Below are positions 7,101 to 15,506 of a DNA stretch of 64,000 bases, piece after piece. Below the pieces are notes generated by a model, which was given only the letters and a program-made list of their open reading frames with translations, searched no databases and was not told the origin of the DNA. The DNA is from Phenylobacterium sp. (GTDB lineage Bacteria > Pseudomonadota > Alphaproteobacteria > Caulobacterales > Caulobacteraceae), in contig NZ_JAUYNW010000140.1 in NCBI RefSeq assembly GCF_030698145.1, positions 1 through 64,000 on the forward strand, read 5' to 3'. Each line of letters starts with the position of its first letter. Within the stretch, counting starts at the first letter, position 1. Both the position numbers and the translations under genes were made by a program.

Positions 7101-8636
7101 CTACTTGATCGCGGCGATCTCGTAGAGGAAGTCCACATAGCTCATGGTCGCGCCGACCAGGCCCTCGACCTTGGGGTTGCTGGACTCGATCACGTAGTAC
7201 TCGTTGGGCGCGTGGGCCCCGCTGCCGTGGCCCAGGCCGAACTGGCCGGCGGGCAGGCTGACAGGGGCGGAGGTGAACACCGCCCCCGGCCAGGACCCGG
7301 CCAGCCGCGGATAGACCGTGACCGCCGCGCCAAGCCGCTTGTAGGTGGCGATCTCGGCCTTGATCAGGCGGCTGTTCTCGTCGGTTTCGGTGGGATCGTA
7401 TCCGCCGCTGACATTGACCTCCACGTCCTTGAAGCCGCGCTTGTCGAGGTGGTCGCGCAGCTTGGCGACGGAGTCCTCCATGGTCTGATTGGGGACCAGG
7501 CGCAGGTCGATCTTGGCCACCGCCCGGCCGGGCAGGACCGTCTTGCCGCCCGGACCGGTGTAGCCGGACACCAGGCCTTCGATATTGACCGTGGGCTGGG
7601 AGGCCAGGCGCTCCAGGGTCTTGTCCCAGGGCAGGTCGTCGATCCAGTGGTCGACGCCGAGCGCCTTCTTGGCGTCGGCCTCGTTGAGCTGCTTGGCCGC
7701 GAGCGCCAGCAGCTCCTTTTCCCGGGCGGTGAGCGGCCGCACCTTCTCGAAATAGCCGTCGATGGCAGGGGTGTTGCCATCGGGCGTGACCAGGGTCTGC
7801 AGGGCCTGGATCAGCCGCCAGGCGGGGCTGTCGACGCGGGCCTTCTCGCTGGAATGGATGTCGGTCTTGGGCCCGCGTCCCCATTTCGCGCCGCTGGCGA
7901 CGAGTTCCAGTTCGGCAATGCCCTTGGCGCCCAGGTTCACGCTGACCCCGCCGTTGCTGGGGCTCTGCCAGCCGGCCGGGATCACCACGCCTTCGCATTT
8001 CTTGAGCGCGGCCAGGACGTTGGGCTTGGTGACGATCTGGCGGAAGTTCGGGCTGCCGATCTCCTCCTCGCCCTCGCAGACCAGGACGATGTTCACCGGC
8101 GGCTTCCTGCCCGCGGCGCGGATGGCGTGCAGCCCCGCCAGGAATGAGGCTTCCGGGCCCTTCTGGTTCACCGCCCCGCGGCCGACGATCACCTTGCCGA
8201 AGTCGGGCTTGTCGACGATCCGCGCCTCCAGCGGCGGGGAGCTCCACTCCGCCGGGTCGTACTGCTTCACGTCGTACATGAAGTAGATGCCGATGGTGCG
8301 CTTGGCGCCCACGTCCAGGGTGGCGAAGACGCCGGGATGGCCGTCGGTGGGGACCTTCTCCACGTGCTGGAAGCCGGCGTCCCTGGCCAGGGCCATCATG
8401 TAGTCGCAGCCCTTGTCCATGTCGCGGTTCTCCGCAGCGATGGAGGGCAGGGCGATCCATGCCTGGATGCGCTTGACCGAGGCGTCGTAGCCGGTCTCGG
8501 CCGCCTTGCGGATCGCGGCGAGATCGCCGCTGGCGGCGAAGGTCAGGCCGGGCGCGAACAGCGCGGCCGCGGTTCCGCCGGCCAGCAGCGCGCGACGGTT
8601 GTGGATCGGTCCAGAGGCCGTGCGTTCGTTCGACAT
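7101..8636 (-). CDS. M20-family metallopeptidase homologue with a Tat-like signal and lost metal ligands
   Basis: 511-aa protein with a twin-arginine type leader (RRALLAGGTAAALFA, residues 14-28) and the M20 (carnosinase/ArgE/DapE) architecture: a catalytic domain split by a dimerisation domain (about 225-390). Compared with the M20 pattern, the first metal-binding His is Met120 (YFMYDVKQ, where GHYDVQP is expected), the bridging Asp is Asn157 (GRGAVNQKG instead of GRG..D.KG), and the later Asp ligand is Pro220 (IPAGW instead of SDxxW). Asp122, Glu191/192 (EGEEEIGS) and His476 (GAHAPNE) remain. Hydrolase activity is therefore doubtful or uses altered metal binding. ATG at 8636 with GGAGG 7 bases upstream. 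It lies 99 bp downstream of ilvB on the same strand. Confidence 0.85.
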   Translation of the reverse strand: MSNERTASGPIHNRRALLAGGTAAALFAPGLTFAASGDLAAIRKAAETGYDASVKRIQAWIALPSIAAENRDMDKGCDYMMALARDAGFQHVEKVPTDGHPGVFATLDVGAKRTIGIYFMYDVKQYDPAEWSSPPLEARIVDKPDFGKVIVGRGAVNQKGPEASFLAGLHAIRAAGRKPPVNIVLVCEGEEEIGSPNFRQIVTKPNVLAALKKCEGVVIPAGWQSPSNGGVSVNLGAKGIAELELVASGAKWGRGPKTDIHSSEKARVDSPAWRLIQALQTLVTPDGNTPAIDGYFEKVRPLTAREKELLALAAKQLNEADAKKALGVDHWIDDLPWDKTLERLASQPTVNIEGLVSGYTGPGGKTVLPGRAVAKIDLRLVPNQTMEDSVAKLRDHLDKRGFKDVEVNVSGGYDPTETDENSRLIKAEIATYKRLGAAVTVYPRLAGSWPGAVFTSAPVSLPAGQFGLGHGSGAHAPNEYYVIESSNPKVEGLVGATMSYVDFLYEIAAIK

Positions 8637-8735
8637 CCCAGTCCCTCCGCAATTTGAACGCGAGGATTAGGACGTTCGGAATCGCCGCACGGCAAGCAAG
8701 GCCGACGGATCAGGGACTCTTGAACGGCGGCCGGA

Positions 8736-10532
8736 TCAGACCAGCCGCTTACCCGCGTCGTCGATGATCGAGCCCAGGTCGCGGGCTTCTTCGGCCATGA
8801 TCATCTCGTTGTGGGCCTTGCCGGACGGGATCATCGGGAAGCAGTTCTCTTCCTTGGTCACCCGGCAGTCGAAGATCACCGGACCGTCGTAGTCGACCAT
8901 CTGGACGATCTTGGCGTCCAGCTCGTCGGGATGTTCGGCGCGCAGGCCCAGGCAACCGAAGGCCTCGGCCATCTTCACGAAGTCGGGCAGGCTGGCGGAA
9001 TAGGAATGGCTGTAGCGCTCGCCGTGCAGCAGTTGCTGCCACTGGCGCACCATGCCCATCCACTCGTTGTTCAGGATGAAGATCTTGATCGGCAGGCCGT
9101 GCTGCACCGCCGTCGACATCTCCTGCATGGTCATCTGGACGCTGGCGTCGCCGGCGATGTCGATGACCAGGGCGTCGCGGTGGGCCATCTGCACGCCGAC
9201 GGCGGCCGGCAGGCCGTAACCCATGGTGCCCAGGCCGCCGGAGGTCATCCAGTGGTTGGGCTTGTCGAAGTGGTAGTACTGGGCCGCCCACATCTGGTGC
9301 TGGCCGACCTCGGTGGTGATGAAGGTCTCGCGGTGCTTGGTCAGTTCGTACAGCCGCTCGATGGCGTGCTGCGGCTTGATCAGGTTGGCGTCGGGCTTGT
9401 AGCGGAAGGACTGGCGGTCGCGCCAGGTCTCGATCTGACGCCACCACTCGGCGATGGCCGACTTGTCGGTGGCGAGGTTGCGGGACTTCCAGGCCGCGAT
9501 CAGGTCTTCCAGCACGCTGCCCGCGTCGCCGACGATCCCGATGTCGGCCCGGACGTTCTTGGAGATCGACGAGGCGTCGATGTCGATGTGGATCTTCTTG
9601 GAGGTGGGCGCGAAGGCGTCCAGGCGGCCGGTCACCCGGTCGTCGAACCGCGCGCCGACGGCGATCATGACATCGCAGTCGTGCATGGCGTTGTTGGCCT
9701 CGAAGCTGCCGTGCATCCCCAGCATCCCGAGCCAGGCGGGGTCGGAGGCCGGGAAGGCGCCCAGGCCCATCAGGGTCGAGGTGACCGGCGCGCCCGTCAG
9801 CTTGGCGAACTCGCACAGCAGTTCGGCGGCGCGGGGCCCGGCGTTGATGACGCCGCCGCCGGTGTAGAGGATCGGGCGCTTGGCGCCGGCGATCAAGGCC
9901 GCGGCCTCGGCGATGCGGACCGGGTCGCCCTTGGTGCGCGGGCGGTAGTTGTGGGCGTGGACGACGTCGTTGGGCCCCTGATAGGCGCCCTTCGAGAACT
10001 GGACGTCCTTGGGGATGTCGATGACCACCGGCCCCGGCCGGCCCGAGGTGGCGATGTGGAAGGCCTCGTGCATGATCCGTGGCAGGTCGGCCACGTCCTT
10101 GACCAGGTAGTTGTGCTTGGTGATCGGCCGGGTGATGCCGATGGTGTCGCATTCCTGGAAGGCGTCGGTGCCGATCAGGTGGGTGGCGACTTGGCCGGTG
10201 ATGACGATCAGTGGGATGCTATCCATCAGGGCGTCGACGATGCCGGTGACTGCGTTGGTCGCCCCGGGGCCGGAGGTGACCAGGACCACGCCCGGCTTGC
10301 CGGTGGAACGCGCATAGCCTTCGGCGGCATGGGTCGCGCCCTGCTCGTGGCGGACCAGGACGTGTTGCAGGCGCGGCTCGGAGAACAGGGCGTCATAGAT
10401 CGGCAGGACCGCGCCGCCCGGATAGCCGAACAGCACCTCCACGCCCTGATCGATGAGCGAGCGGACAACGATCTCCGCGCCGGTCAGGGTCTCGACGGTG
10501 GTTTCGGCTTCGATGGTCTGGTGGGCGGACAT
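8736..10532 (-). CDS. ilvB: Acetolactate synthase large (catalytic) subunit
   Basis: Thiamine-diphosphate enzyme for the first common step of branched-chain amino acid synthesis (two pyruvate to acetolactate, or pyruvate plus 2-ketobutyrate to acetohydroxybutyrate). The 598-aa protein has the N-terminal TPP domain with FGYPGGAVLPIYDALF (35-50) and the activating Glu63 (RHEQGATHAAEGYA), the central FAD-type domain, and the C-terminal TPP domain with the GDAS...NNEW metal/ThDP motif around residues 450-485. Full length and apparently intact. ATG at 10532. Upstream lies a leader peptide and terminator typical of attenuation (10558-10665). The regulatory subunit ilvN is not adjacent but 6.4 kb downstream on the same strand. 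Confidence 0.96.
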   Translation of the reverse strand: MSAHQTIEAETTVETLTGAEIVVRSLIDQGVEVLFGYPGGAVLPIYDALFSEPRLQHVLVRHEQGATHAAEGYARSTGKPGVVLVTSGPGATNAVTGIVDALMDSIPLIVITGQVATHLIGTDAFQECDTIGITRPITKHNYLVKDVADLPRIMHEAFHIATSGRPGPVVIDIPKDVQFSKGAYQGPNDVVHAHNYRPRTKGDPVRIAEAAALIAGAKRPILYTGGGVINAGPRAAELLCEFAKLTGAPVTSTLMGLGAFPASDPAWLGMLGMHGSFEANNAMHDCDVMIAVGARFDDRVTGRLDAFAPTSKKIHIDIDASSISKNVRADIGIVGDAGSVLEDLIAAWKSRNLATDKSAIAEWWRQIETWRDRQSFRYKPDANLIKPQHAIERLYELTKHRETFITTEVGQHQMWAAQYYHFDKPNHWMTSGGLGTMGYGLPAAVGVQMAHRDALVIDIAGDASVQMTMQEMSTAVQHGLPIKIFILNNEWMGMVRQWQQLLHGERYSHSYSASLPDFVKMAEAFGCLGLRAEHPDELDAKIVQMVDYDGPVIFDCRVTKEENCFPMIPSGKAHNEMIMAEEARDLGSIIDDAGKRLV

Positions 10533-10557
10533 TTCGGCGGGACCTTGGTTGGGCCAT

Positions 10558-10580
10558 TAAAAAAGGCCCGCGAAGGGCCT
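10558..10580 (-). terminator. Intrinsic terminator (attenuator) in the ilvB leader
   Basis: On the minus strand AGGCCC (10580-10575), loop TTCGC, GGGCCT (10569-10564) and a T-run to 10559 form a classical Rho-independent terminator ending about 26 bp before the ilvB start codon. A terminator just upstream of a gene it would shut off only makes sense as an attenuator. GGCCTG at the end of the leader reading frame (10621-10616) can pair with CAGGCC (10581-10576), an alternative that would break the terminator stem. Confidence 0.85.
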
Positions 10581-10614
10581 GGTGCAAGCGACCTTTGACG
10601 GGCTGACGACGAGG

Positions 10615-10665
10615 TCAGGCCGCTACGGGTCGCACGGGGAGTACAAGAATCTCGCGCACGAGCAT
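10615..10665 (-). CDS. ilv leader peptide (MLVREILVLPVRPVAA)
   Basis: A 16-codon reading frame lies 35 nt upstream of the attenuator stem. Eight of its 16 residues are Leu, Val or Ile, the products of the pathway, as expected for translational control of attenuation by charged tRNA supply. GGAG sits directly upstream of the ATG at 10665 with very short spacing; an in-frame GTG two codons later has ideal spacing and may be the true start, giving 14 residues. The stop TGA (10617-10615) lies inside a small CTGAC/GTCAG hairpin that could pause or switch the fold. Attenuation of ilvBN has been reported for Caulobacter crescentus (from memory); the role here is inference from sequence. Confidence 0.75.
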   Translation of the reverse strand: MLVREILVLPVRPVAA

Positions 10666-10703
10666 TCTCCGAATGGATTGGCAGGCGTCATGACATGCCC
10701 CCG

Positions 10704-11633
10704 TCAGGGCGTCAAGGCGGGGTGGAGCGCAAGAAACTGCCTCCACTGGTCGTTTGGCTCCTCGGCGTCGATGCGCGGCCAGCCGGCCATCTGGCCCCGC
10801 AGCCAGGTCGATTGGCGCTTGGCGTAGCGGCGGGTTTCGCGCTGGGCGGCGGCGAGCGCCGCCTCCAGGCCGGACTCGCCGCGCAGGTGGGCGGCCAGTT
10901 CGCGGTAGCCCACGGCCTTCATGGCCGGCAGGTCCGGCGAGAGCCCGCGGGCCGCGAGGCCGGCGACCTCCTCCAACGCGCCCTGGCCGATCATGGCCGC
11001 CAGCCGAACGTCGCAGCGGGCGTAGAGCGCCTCACGCGGCGGCTCCAGGGCGAGGCCGCGCCAGGCGTCGGGCGCCAGGATCGGCAGGGTCGCGGCCTGC
11101 CAGTCACTCAAGGCCACGCCGGTATGGGCCAGGACCTCCCAGGCGCGGACCAGGCGCTGGCGGTCGCCGGGGGCGATGCGGATGGCGGCGGCCGGGTCGC
11201 GTTCTGAAAGGCGCGCACGGAAGGCCTCTTCGCCCAGGGCCTCGAACTCCGCCTGGGCCTGGTCGCGGGCCGAAGCCGGAATGGCGGGGATGTCGGCCAG
11301 GCCCTGGGTCAGGGCGCTGAAATAGAGGCCGGTGCCGCCGACCACCACGGCGGGGCGGCCCCGCGCGGCGATCTCGTCCAGCACCTCCGTCGCGGCCCGC
11401 GCCCAGCGGCCGACCGACCAGCCGTCGGCGGCGTCGGCGACGCCGAACAGGTGGTGCGGCGCCTGAGCCTGTTCCTCGGGAGATGGGCGGGCGCTCAGGA
11501 CGCGCAGGTCGGCATAGAGCTGGAGGGCGTCAGCGTTGACGATCTCAGCCCCGATCGACCGCGCCAGGCGCAGGGCGAGCGCCGACTTGCCGCTTGCGGT
11601 GGGCCCGGCGATCAGCCAGATGCGGGGCTCCAT
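10704..11633 (-). CDS. miaA: tRNA dimethylallyltransferase
   Basis: Adds the dimethylallyl group to A37 of tRNAs reading UNN codons, the first step towards ms2i6A. The 309-aa protein begins [17 protein letters not shown] with the P-loop at residues 10-17, then has the [13 protein letters not shown] substrate-binding motif and the C-terminal ARRYAKRQ-like [15 protein letters not shown] segment, all family hallmarks, at the usual length. The start at 11633 is chosen because the family begins just before the P-loop; a longer upstream frame is rejected. The start codon overlaps that of the divergent serB within a single CATG, so each promoter must lie inside the other gene. ilvB and its leader follow on the same strand. 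Confidence 0.95.
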   Translation of the reverse strand: MEPRIWLIAGPTASGKSALALRLARSIGAEIVNADALQLYADLRVLSARPSPEEQAQAPHHLFGVADAADGWSVGRWARAATEVLDEIAARGRPAVVVGGTGLYFSALTQGLADIPAIPASARDQAQAEFEALGEEAFRARLSERDPAAAIRIAPGDRQRLVRAWEVLAHTGVALSDWQAATLPILAPDAWRGLALEPPREALYARCDVRLAAMIGQGALEEVAGLAARGLSPDLPAMKAVGYRELAAHLRGESGLEAALAAAQRETRRYAKRQSTWLRGQMAGWPRIDAEEPNDQWRQFLALHPALTP

Positions 11634-12525
11634 GCAGATCGCCCTTACCCTCGTCAGTCCCGACCCAGACGCGGCCTCGCTCGCCGTCGCCACCTTGGCC
11701 CCAGCGCTCGCAGGCGCGCACGCCCGCGTCAAGGAGCCGAGGATCCTGGGCTTGGGCGCTGTGGACCTGCTGGTGGAGGCCGACGCCATCGCCCCGGTTC
11801 ACGCCGCCGCGCAAGCCGCGCTCGCCGCCTGGCCCATCGATATCTGCGCCCAGCCCTGGAACGGCCGGCGCAAACGCCTGCTGATCGCCGACATGGACTC
11901 CACCATCATCGGCTGCGAGTGCATCGACGAACTGGCCGACTTCGCCGGGGTAAAGGATCAGGTCTCGGCCATCACCGAGCGGGCGATGCGCGGCGAGCTG
12001 GATTTCGAGGCGGCCTTGCGCGAGCGGGTGGCCATGCTGAAGGGTCTGCCGCTGGCCGACCTGCAACGGGCCTATGACGAGCGGGTGCGGCTCAATCCCG
12101 GCGCCCGGACCCTGGTGCGGACCATGACCGCGAACGGCGCCAAGGCGTTCCTGGTCTCGGGCGGCTTCAGCTTCTTCACCTCGCGGGTGGCGCAGGCGGC
12201 GGGCTTCCAGGCCAACCGCGCCAACACCCTGATCGAGGCCGGCGGCGTCCTGGCCGGCGAGGTCGGCGAGCCGATCCTCGGGCGCGAAGCCAAGCTGGCC
12301 GCCCTGAGGGAGGAAGCCGCGGCGCTCAGCCTCGATCTCGCCGAGACGCTGGCGGTCGGCGACGGCGCCAACGATCTGGCGATGATCGAGGCCGCGGGGC
12401 TGGGCGTGGCCTATCGCGCCAAGCCGATCGTCGCGGCCCAGGCCGACGCCAAGATCGACCACGCCGACCTGACGGCCCTGCTGCACTTCCAGGGCTATCG
12501 GTTCGACGAGTTCGTTACGGACTGA
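11632..12525 (+). CDS. serB: Phosphoserine phosphatase
   Basis: Hydrolyses O-phosphoserine to serine, the last step of serine synthesis. The 297-aa HAD-superfamily enzyme has an N-terminal ACT-like extension (about 1-78), motif [20 protein letters not shown] with Asp87 as nucleophile and Asp89 as acid/base, motif II around LVSGGFSFF, and motif [21 protein letters not shown] with a preceding conserved Lys. It matches SerB end to end. The ATG at 11632 shares two bases with the miaA start codon on the other strand (CATG). A HAD phosphatase gene follows 49 bp downstream in the same direction. Confidence 0.95.
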   Translation: MQIALTLVSPDPDAASLAVATLAPALAGAHARVKEPRILGLGAVDLLVEADAIAPVHAAAQAALAAWPIDICAQPWNGRRKRLLIADMDSTIIGCECIDELADFAGVKDQVSAITERAMRGELDFEAALRERVAMLKGLPLADLQRAYDERVRLNPGARTLVRTMTANGAKAFLVSGGFSFFTSRVAQAAGFQANRANTLIEAGGVLAGEVGEPILGREAKLAALREEAAALSLDLAETLAVGDGANDLAMIEAAGLGVAYRAKPIVAAQADAKIDHADLTALLHFQGYRFDEFVTD

Positions 12526-12574
12526 AGCGGGGTTTGATTTCGCCCCCGGCGGGGACTCCGCTAGGGCAGGGGCC

Positions 12575-13240
12575 ATGAGCCTTCCCCGCACGCCCAAGGC
12601 CGTCGTCTTCGACATGGACGGTCTGATCTTCGACACCGAGAGCCTCTATCGCGACGCCATGATCCTGGCCTCCCAGGAGCGCGGCCACGACATGCCGCTG
12701 CCGTTGTTCCTCAGCATGATCGGCCTGCCCGGCGACTCCAGCCGGGTCGTCCTGACCGGGCATTTCGGCGAGGATTTCGATGTCGACGCCTTCTGGAAGG
12801 CTTCGTCCGGCCACTTCTACGAGATGGCCAAGACCCAGCTCTGCCTGAAGGCCGGCGTCGTCGAACTGCTGGACACCCTGGACGAGTTCGCCCTGCCGCG
12901 CGCCATCGCCACCTCGTCGCGCCACCAGGACGCCGAGCACCACCTGGAGAGCCAGAACCTGCTGGGCCGCTTCCACACGGTGGTGGCTCAAGGCGACTAC
13001 GCCAAGGGCAAGCCGGCGCCTGATCCGTTCCTAACCGCCGCGGCGCGACTGGGCGTCGATCCGGCCGACTGCCTGGCGCTGGAAGACAGCCACAACGGCA
13101 TCCGCGCCGCATCGGCGGCGGGCATGATGGCGATCATGGTGCCGGACCTGCTCGATCCCACGCAGGAGATCGAGAGCCTGTGCGTCCGCATCGCGCGCGA
13201 CCTGCACGAGGTCGAGGCCCTGGTTCGGGCTACGCGCTAG
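12575..13240 (+). CDS. HAD-family phosphatase, beta-phosphoglucomutase-like
   Basis: 221-aa subfamily-I HAD hydrolase: motif I VVFDMDGLIFDTES with Asp13 nucleophile and Asp15 acid, a helical cap (about residues 18-90), motif II ATSSRHQDAE, the conserved Lys in YAKGKPAPDPFLTAAARLG and motif IV LALEDSHNGIRAASAAGM. This pattern matches beta-phosphoglucomutase-like phosphatases such as YcjU/YqaB that act on small sugar phosphates. The true substrate cannot be read from sequence. It sits in the same direction as serB but 49 bp away; the two stop codons at its 3' end overlap with the convergent protease gene in CTAG. Confidence 0.85.
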   Translation: MSLPRTPKAVVFDMDGLIFDTESLYRDAMILASQERGHDMPLPLFLSMIGLPGDSSRVVLTGHFGEDFDVDAFWKASSGHFYEMAKTQLCLKAGVVELLDTLDEFALPRAIATSSRHQDAEHHLESQNLLGRFHTVVAQGDYAKGKPAPDPFLTAAARLGVDPADCLALEDSHNGIRAASAAGMMAIMVPDLLDPTQEIESLCVRIARDLHEVEALVRATR

Positions 13241-14010
13241 GCGGCCGGCGCCGGCGCAGTCTTGAGCCGATCGACCACCGCCTTCACGACATTCGACGGA
13301 ATGGCGAAGGACAGGCCCGCGCCGGGGTCGCCGCGGCTCTCGCGCGACGAGGCCAGGCCGATCACCTGGCCGTTGGAATTGAGCAGCGGCCCGCCGGACC
13401 CGCCCGAGGTGAGGGCCGCGTCCGTCTGGATGTAGGCGACCACCGGGCCGCTCAGCGCGCCGCCGGCGAACCGGTTGCCGTTGGCGGCCTCGGACGCCCG
13501 GCCGATCTGGCGGTTGACCGCCGAGACGATCCCCGAGGTCGCCGTGCCCGCCAGGCCGAAGGGCGCGCCGATCAGCACCACCGGCTGGCCGGCCCGGACC
13601 TGGTTGCTGTCGGCGAAGGACAGGGCCCGCATCGGCTTGCCGGGCGTGGTCCTGAACACCGCCACGTCGACGGCCGCGTCCACGCCCACCAGTTCGGCCC
13701 GCGCGACGCTGCCGTCGGCGAATATCGCGTTGACCACCGGCATGCCGCCGGTGACGTGGGCGGCGGTGACGATCAGGCCGTCGGTGGAGACCACGAAGCC
13801 CGATCCCATCGGCATGGGCTCTGCGCCGCCACCCGAGACGCTGAGCATCACCGTGGCGGCTTGGGCCTCTTCCACCGCGCCTATGAACCCTTCGCCGGCC
13901 CGTGCGCGCGGGGAGTCTCCACCGCTGCGCGAGAAGGCCACGATCAGCAGGATCAGGATCACCAGGCCGACGGCGCCGGCCGCGGCGAGGAGGATCTGTT
14001 GGATGCGCAT
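13237..14010 (-). CDS. Membrane-anchored trypsin-like serine protease (S1C/DegP-like, no PDZ domain)
   Basis: 257-aa protein with one N-terminal membrane segment (about residues 7-26), a short linker and a single S1C protease domain. Catalytic residues are visible: His85 (VTAAHV), Asp115 (DAAVDVAVF) and Ser205 (TSGGSGGPL). No PDZ domain follows, so unlike DegP/DegS it lacks the usual peptide-sensing module. The anchor suggests a periplasmic domain involved in envelope quality control or regulated cleavage. The ATG at 14010 has GGAG six bases upstream; a slightly longer frame has no such site. It lies downstream of hflK-hflC and an acetyltransferase on the same strand, a plausible envelope-proteolysis operon. 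Confidence 0.85.
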   Translation of the reverse strand: MRIQQILLAAAGAVGLVILILLIVAFSRSGGDSPRARAGEGFIGAVEEAQAATVMLSVSGGGAEPMPMGSGFVVSTDGLIVTAAHVTGGMPVVNAIFADGSVARAELVGVDAAVDVAVFRTTPGKPMRALSFADSNQVRAGQPVVLIGAPFGLAGTATSGIVSAVNRQIGRASEAANGNRFAGGALSGPVVAYIQTDAALTSGGSGGPLLNSNGQVIGLASSRESRGDPGAGLSFAIPSNVVKAVVDRLKTAPAPAA

Positions 14011-14071
14011 GGCCTGCTCCGGGTCACTGACCTTCGCAAAGCGTCCCAAGCTGCAGCTTGGTTCCGTCGCC

Positions 14072-14611
14072 CTAGACGTCGATCCAGTAGTGCAGGGCGG
14101 TCTCGCCAGGGCGCCAGAGGTGCGGAACCTGGCCGGTCAGCACGCCGCCGTTCTTCTCGACGACCCGGATGGAGGCCGGGTTCTCCGCGTTTACGGTCAG
14201 CAGGACCCGCTTCAGCGGCAGGTTGGCGCCGATCCAGACCAGGGTGTCGGCGAGCATGGCGCTGGCCAGGCCCCGGCCTCGGGCCGAGGGGCGCACCGCG
14301 TAGCCGACATGGCCGCCGACCTTCTCCAGATTGGCGTTCAGCCGGTGGCGGATCCCCACCGAGCCCAGGAAGGTGTCGCCCTCGACGCACCACAGCATGG
14401 TGGCCGGGACCGCCTCGCCCTGGCTGCCGTCGGGCAGGGTGATGTGGCTGGGCGGGTTGCCGAATCCGGCGAGGTAGGCGTCCGGATCGGCCGCCACCAC
14501 GGCGATGGCCTCCGGCGTCTCCGGGCGCAGGGTATCGCGCGAAAAGCCCTCGCGCATCGCATCGATGAACGAGGGCATGTAGGCGCGCGCGGGGGCCGTA
14601 AGGGTGACCAC
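14072..14611 (-). CDS. GNAT-family N-acetyltransferase
   Basis: 179-aa acetyltransferase of the type that begins with an APARAYMPSFIDAMREGFSRDTLRPE-like N-terminal helix and carries the acetyl-CoA motif A VRPSARGRGLASAML followed by the motif B region ENPASIRVVEKNGG. Family members acetylate amino groups of small molecules or protein N-termini; the substrate is unknown. The GTG at 14611 lies five bases after the hflC stop and aligns with the usual family start; the open frame continues further upstream inside hflC, but that part is a low-quality Arg/Ser/Pro shadow. Probably translated from the hflKC transcript. Confidence 0.82.
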   Translation of the reverse strand: MVTLTAPARAYMPSFIDAMREGFSRDTLRPETPEAIAVVAADPDAYLAGFGNPPSHITLPDGSQGEAVPATMLWCVEGDTFLGSVGIRHRLNANLEKVGGHVGYAVRPSARGRGLASAMLADTLVWIGANLPLKRVLLTVNAENPASIRVVEKNGGVLTGQVPHLWRPGETALHYWIDV

Positions 14612-14615
14612 GTGC

Positions 14616-15506
14616 TTAGCGGGCGTTGGGGCCGCGCTCGAAGTACTTGAAGAAGGCGCTGTCGGGCGACAGCACCATCGTAGTGTCGCCCTGGCCGAGC
14701 GAGGCCTCATAGGCGGCCATCGAGCGGTAGAAGGCGGCGAAGGCGGGGTCCTTGCCATAGCCCTGGGCGAACAGCCGGGTGCGCAGGGCGTCGCCCTCGC
14801 CTCGGGTGGTCTCGGCCTCCTGGCGGGCGGTGGCCAGCGTGATGGCCACTTCCTTGTCGGCGCCGGCGATGATCTCGCGCTTCTCCTGCTCGCCCTGGGA
14901 GCGGATGCGGGCGGCTTCCTGCTGGCGGCTGGTCTGCATCCGGCGATAGACGGATTCCTGGATCTGCGGCGGCAGGTCGGCCCGCTTGATGCGGACATCG
15001 ATAATCTCGATGCCCAGTCCAGACGACTTGGCCCGGGTGACCACGTCGGCCTTGGTCTGGGCCATCAGGGCGCCGCGGCGGCCGGAGATGATCTCGTTGG
15101 ACGTGGCCGAACCCAGCACTTGGCGCAGGGACGAATTCACCAGCCGCTCGATGCGGTCGCTGGCGGTCTGCTCGTCGCGCAGGGTGCGGTAGTAGAGCAG
15201 GGGATTGGAAATCCGGTAGCGGACGAAGGCGTCGACCACGAGCCGGTTCTGGTCGGAGGCGGTGATTTCTTCCTGGGCGGCCTCGATGGCGAGGTTGCGC
15301 TTCTCGAAGAAGATCACGTTCTCGGCGAACGGCATCTTGATCTTCAGCCCGGGGGCCGGGTCGCCAGGGGCGTTGATGACCCGGACGGGCTCGCCCAGCC
15401 GCACGATCACCGCCTGCTTGCGCTGGTCCACGATGAAGAAGGTCTGGGACAGGACGATCAACACGCCGAAGACGATGATCCCGAGGACGGTCAGGCTGCG
15501 GTTCAT
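14616..15506 (-). CDS. hflC: FtsH protease regulator HflC (SPFH domain)
   Basis: Membrane protein that with HflK forms large periplasmic assemblies around the FtsH protease and modulates its degradation of membrane proteins. 296 aa: an N-terminal transmembrane segment (about residues 4-25, LTVLGIIVFGVLIVLSQTFF), the SPFH/band 7 domain (about 25-200) with the HflC-typical VDQRKQAVIVRLGEP and VDAFVRYRISNPLLYYRT segments, and an Ala/Glu/Gln/Arg coiled-coil tail. The start overlaps the hflK stop as ATGA, indicating translational coupling. No missing region is evident. Confidence 0.94.
   Translation of the reverse strand: MNRSLTVLGIIVFGVLIVLSQTFFIVDQRKQAVIVRLGEPVRVINAPGDPAPGLKIKMPFAENVIFFEKRNLAIEAAQEEITASDQNRLVVDAFVRYRISNPLLYYRTLRDEQTASDRIERLVNSSLRQVLGSATSNEIISGRRGALMAQTKADVVTRAKSSGLGIEIIDVRIKRADLPPQIQESVYRRMQTSRQQEAARIRSQGEQEKREIIAGADKEVAITLATARQEAETTRGEGDALRTRLFAQGYGKDPAFAAFYRSMAAYEASLGQGDTTMVLSPDSAFFKYFERGPNAR

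Noticed and set aside
8811-10598. A 595-codon open frame on the plus strand opposite ilvB, and similar long frames opposite dxs, leucine dehydrogenase and hflKC
   Set aside because: In very GC-rich coding DNA the antisense frames are largely stop-free. Their products are His/Asp/Gly/Gln-rich with no domain, and the opposite strand encodes well-conserved enzymes.
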